From Chloroflexota bacterium (GTDB lineage: Bacteria; Chloroflexota; Dehalococcoidia; JABGRK01): 6,134 nt of DNA. How positions within the stretch are numbered: the first letter of the stretch is position 1; every line of letters starts with the position of its first letter. The notes beneath the pieces were generated by a model that saw only the letters and a list, made by a program, of their open reading frames with translations, made no database searches and was not told the origin of the DNA. The position numbers and the translations under genes are program-made. This document shows positions 6,131 through 6,134 of this stretch, piece by piece. The stretch lies in contig DAOUZV010000074.1 in NCBI GenBank assembly GCA_030665485.1, forward strand, positions 1-6,134, in the 5' to 3' direction.

Positions 6131-6134
6131 TACG

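Overview
This window is a compact run of seven genes, all on the + strand, with very short gaps. It shows a bacterial chromosome (bacterial-type tRNA modification gene miaA, Shine-Dalgarno sites, one GTG start). The probable source is an anaerobe with a carbon monoxide dehydrogenase / Wood-Ljungdahl type metabolism, because it carries a CooC-family nickel-insertion ATPase. The mix of CooC, an archaeal-type phosphoglycerate mutase (ApgM), pgk, tpiA and miaA is reminiscent of Chloroflexota of the class Dehalococcoidia. That placement is inference from gene content and protein style, not a proven assignment.

Layout: (1) 3-719 is the C-terminal part of a thiamine-diphosphate enzyme of the acetolactate synthase-like superfamily; its reading frame is open to the left edge, so the gene starts outside the window. 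(2) 750-1289 is a small exported protein with a predicted Cys-His-Glu transglutaminase-like arrangement, preceded by a perfect TATAAT. (3) 1306-2091 is a CooC-like P-loop ATPase whose stop overlaps the GTG start of (4) pgk, 2091-3281. (5) apgM, 3342-4544. (6) tpiA, 4558-5316. (7) miaA, 5318-6130, which ends early at a TAA exactly where the family normally has a conserved Gln, four bases before the window ends.

Functionally, pgk, apgM and tpiA are three steps of the trunk of glycolysis/gluconeogenesis (triose phosphates to 2-phosphoglycerate). In an acetyl-CoA-pathway anaerobe they would work mainly in the gluconeogenic direction. The CooC-like gene is tied to them by a 1-base overlap and probably by one transcript. 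miaA is most likely a passenger at the 3' end of the same operon, 1 base after tpiA. No RNA genes, CRISPR arrays, insertion sequences, convincing terminators or minus-strand genes were seen. No stretch above 300 bases lacks a gene; the longest gap is 60 bases (3282-3341).

This is largely an ordinary housekeeping region. The points most worth a second look are the premature end of miaA, the altered switch I motif in the CooC-like ATPase, the D-to-S change in the GGGD(S/T) motif of Pgk, and the uncharacterised exported Cys-His-Glu protein.
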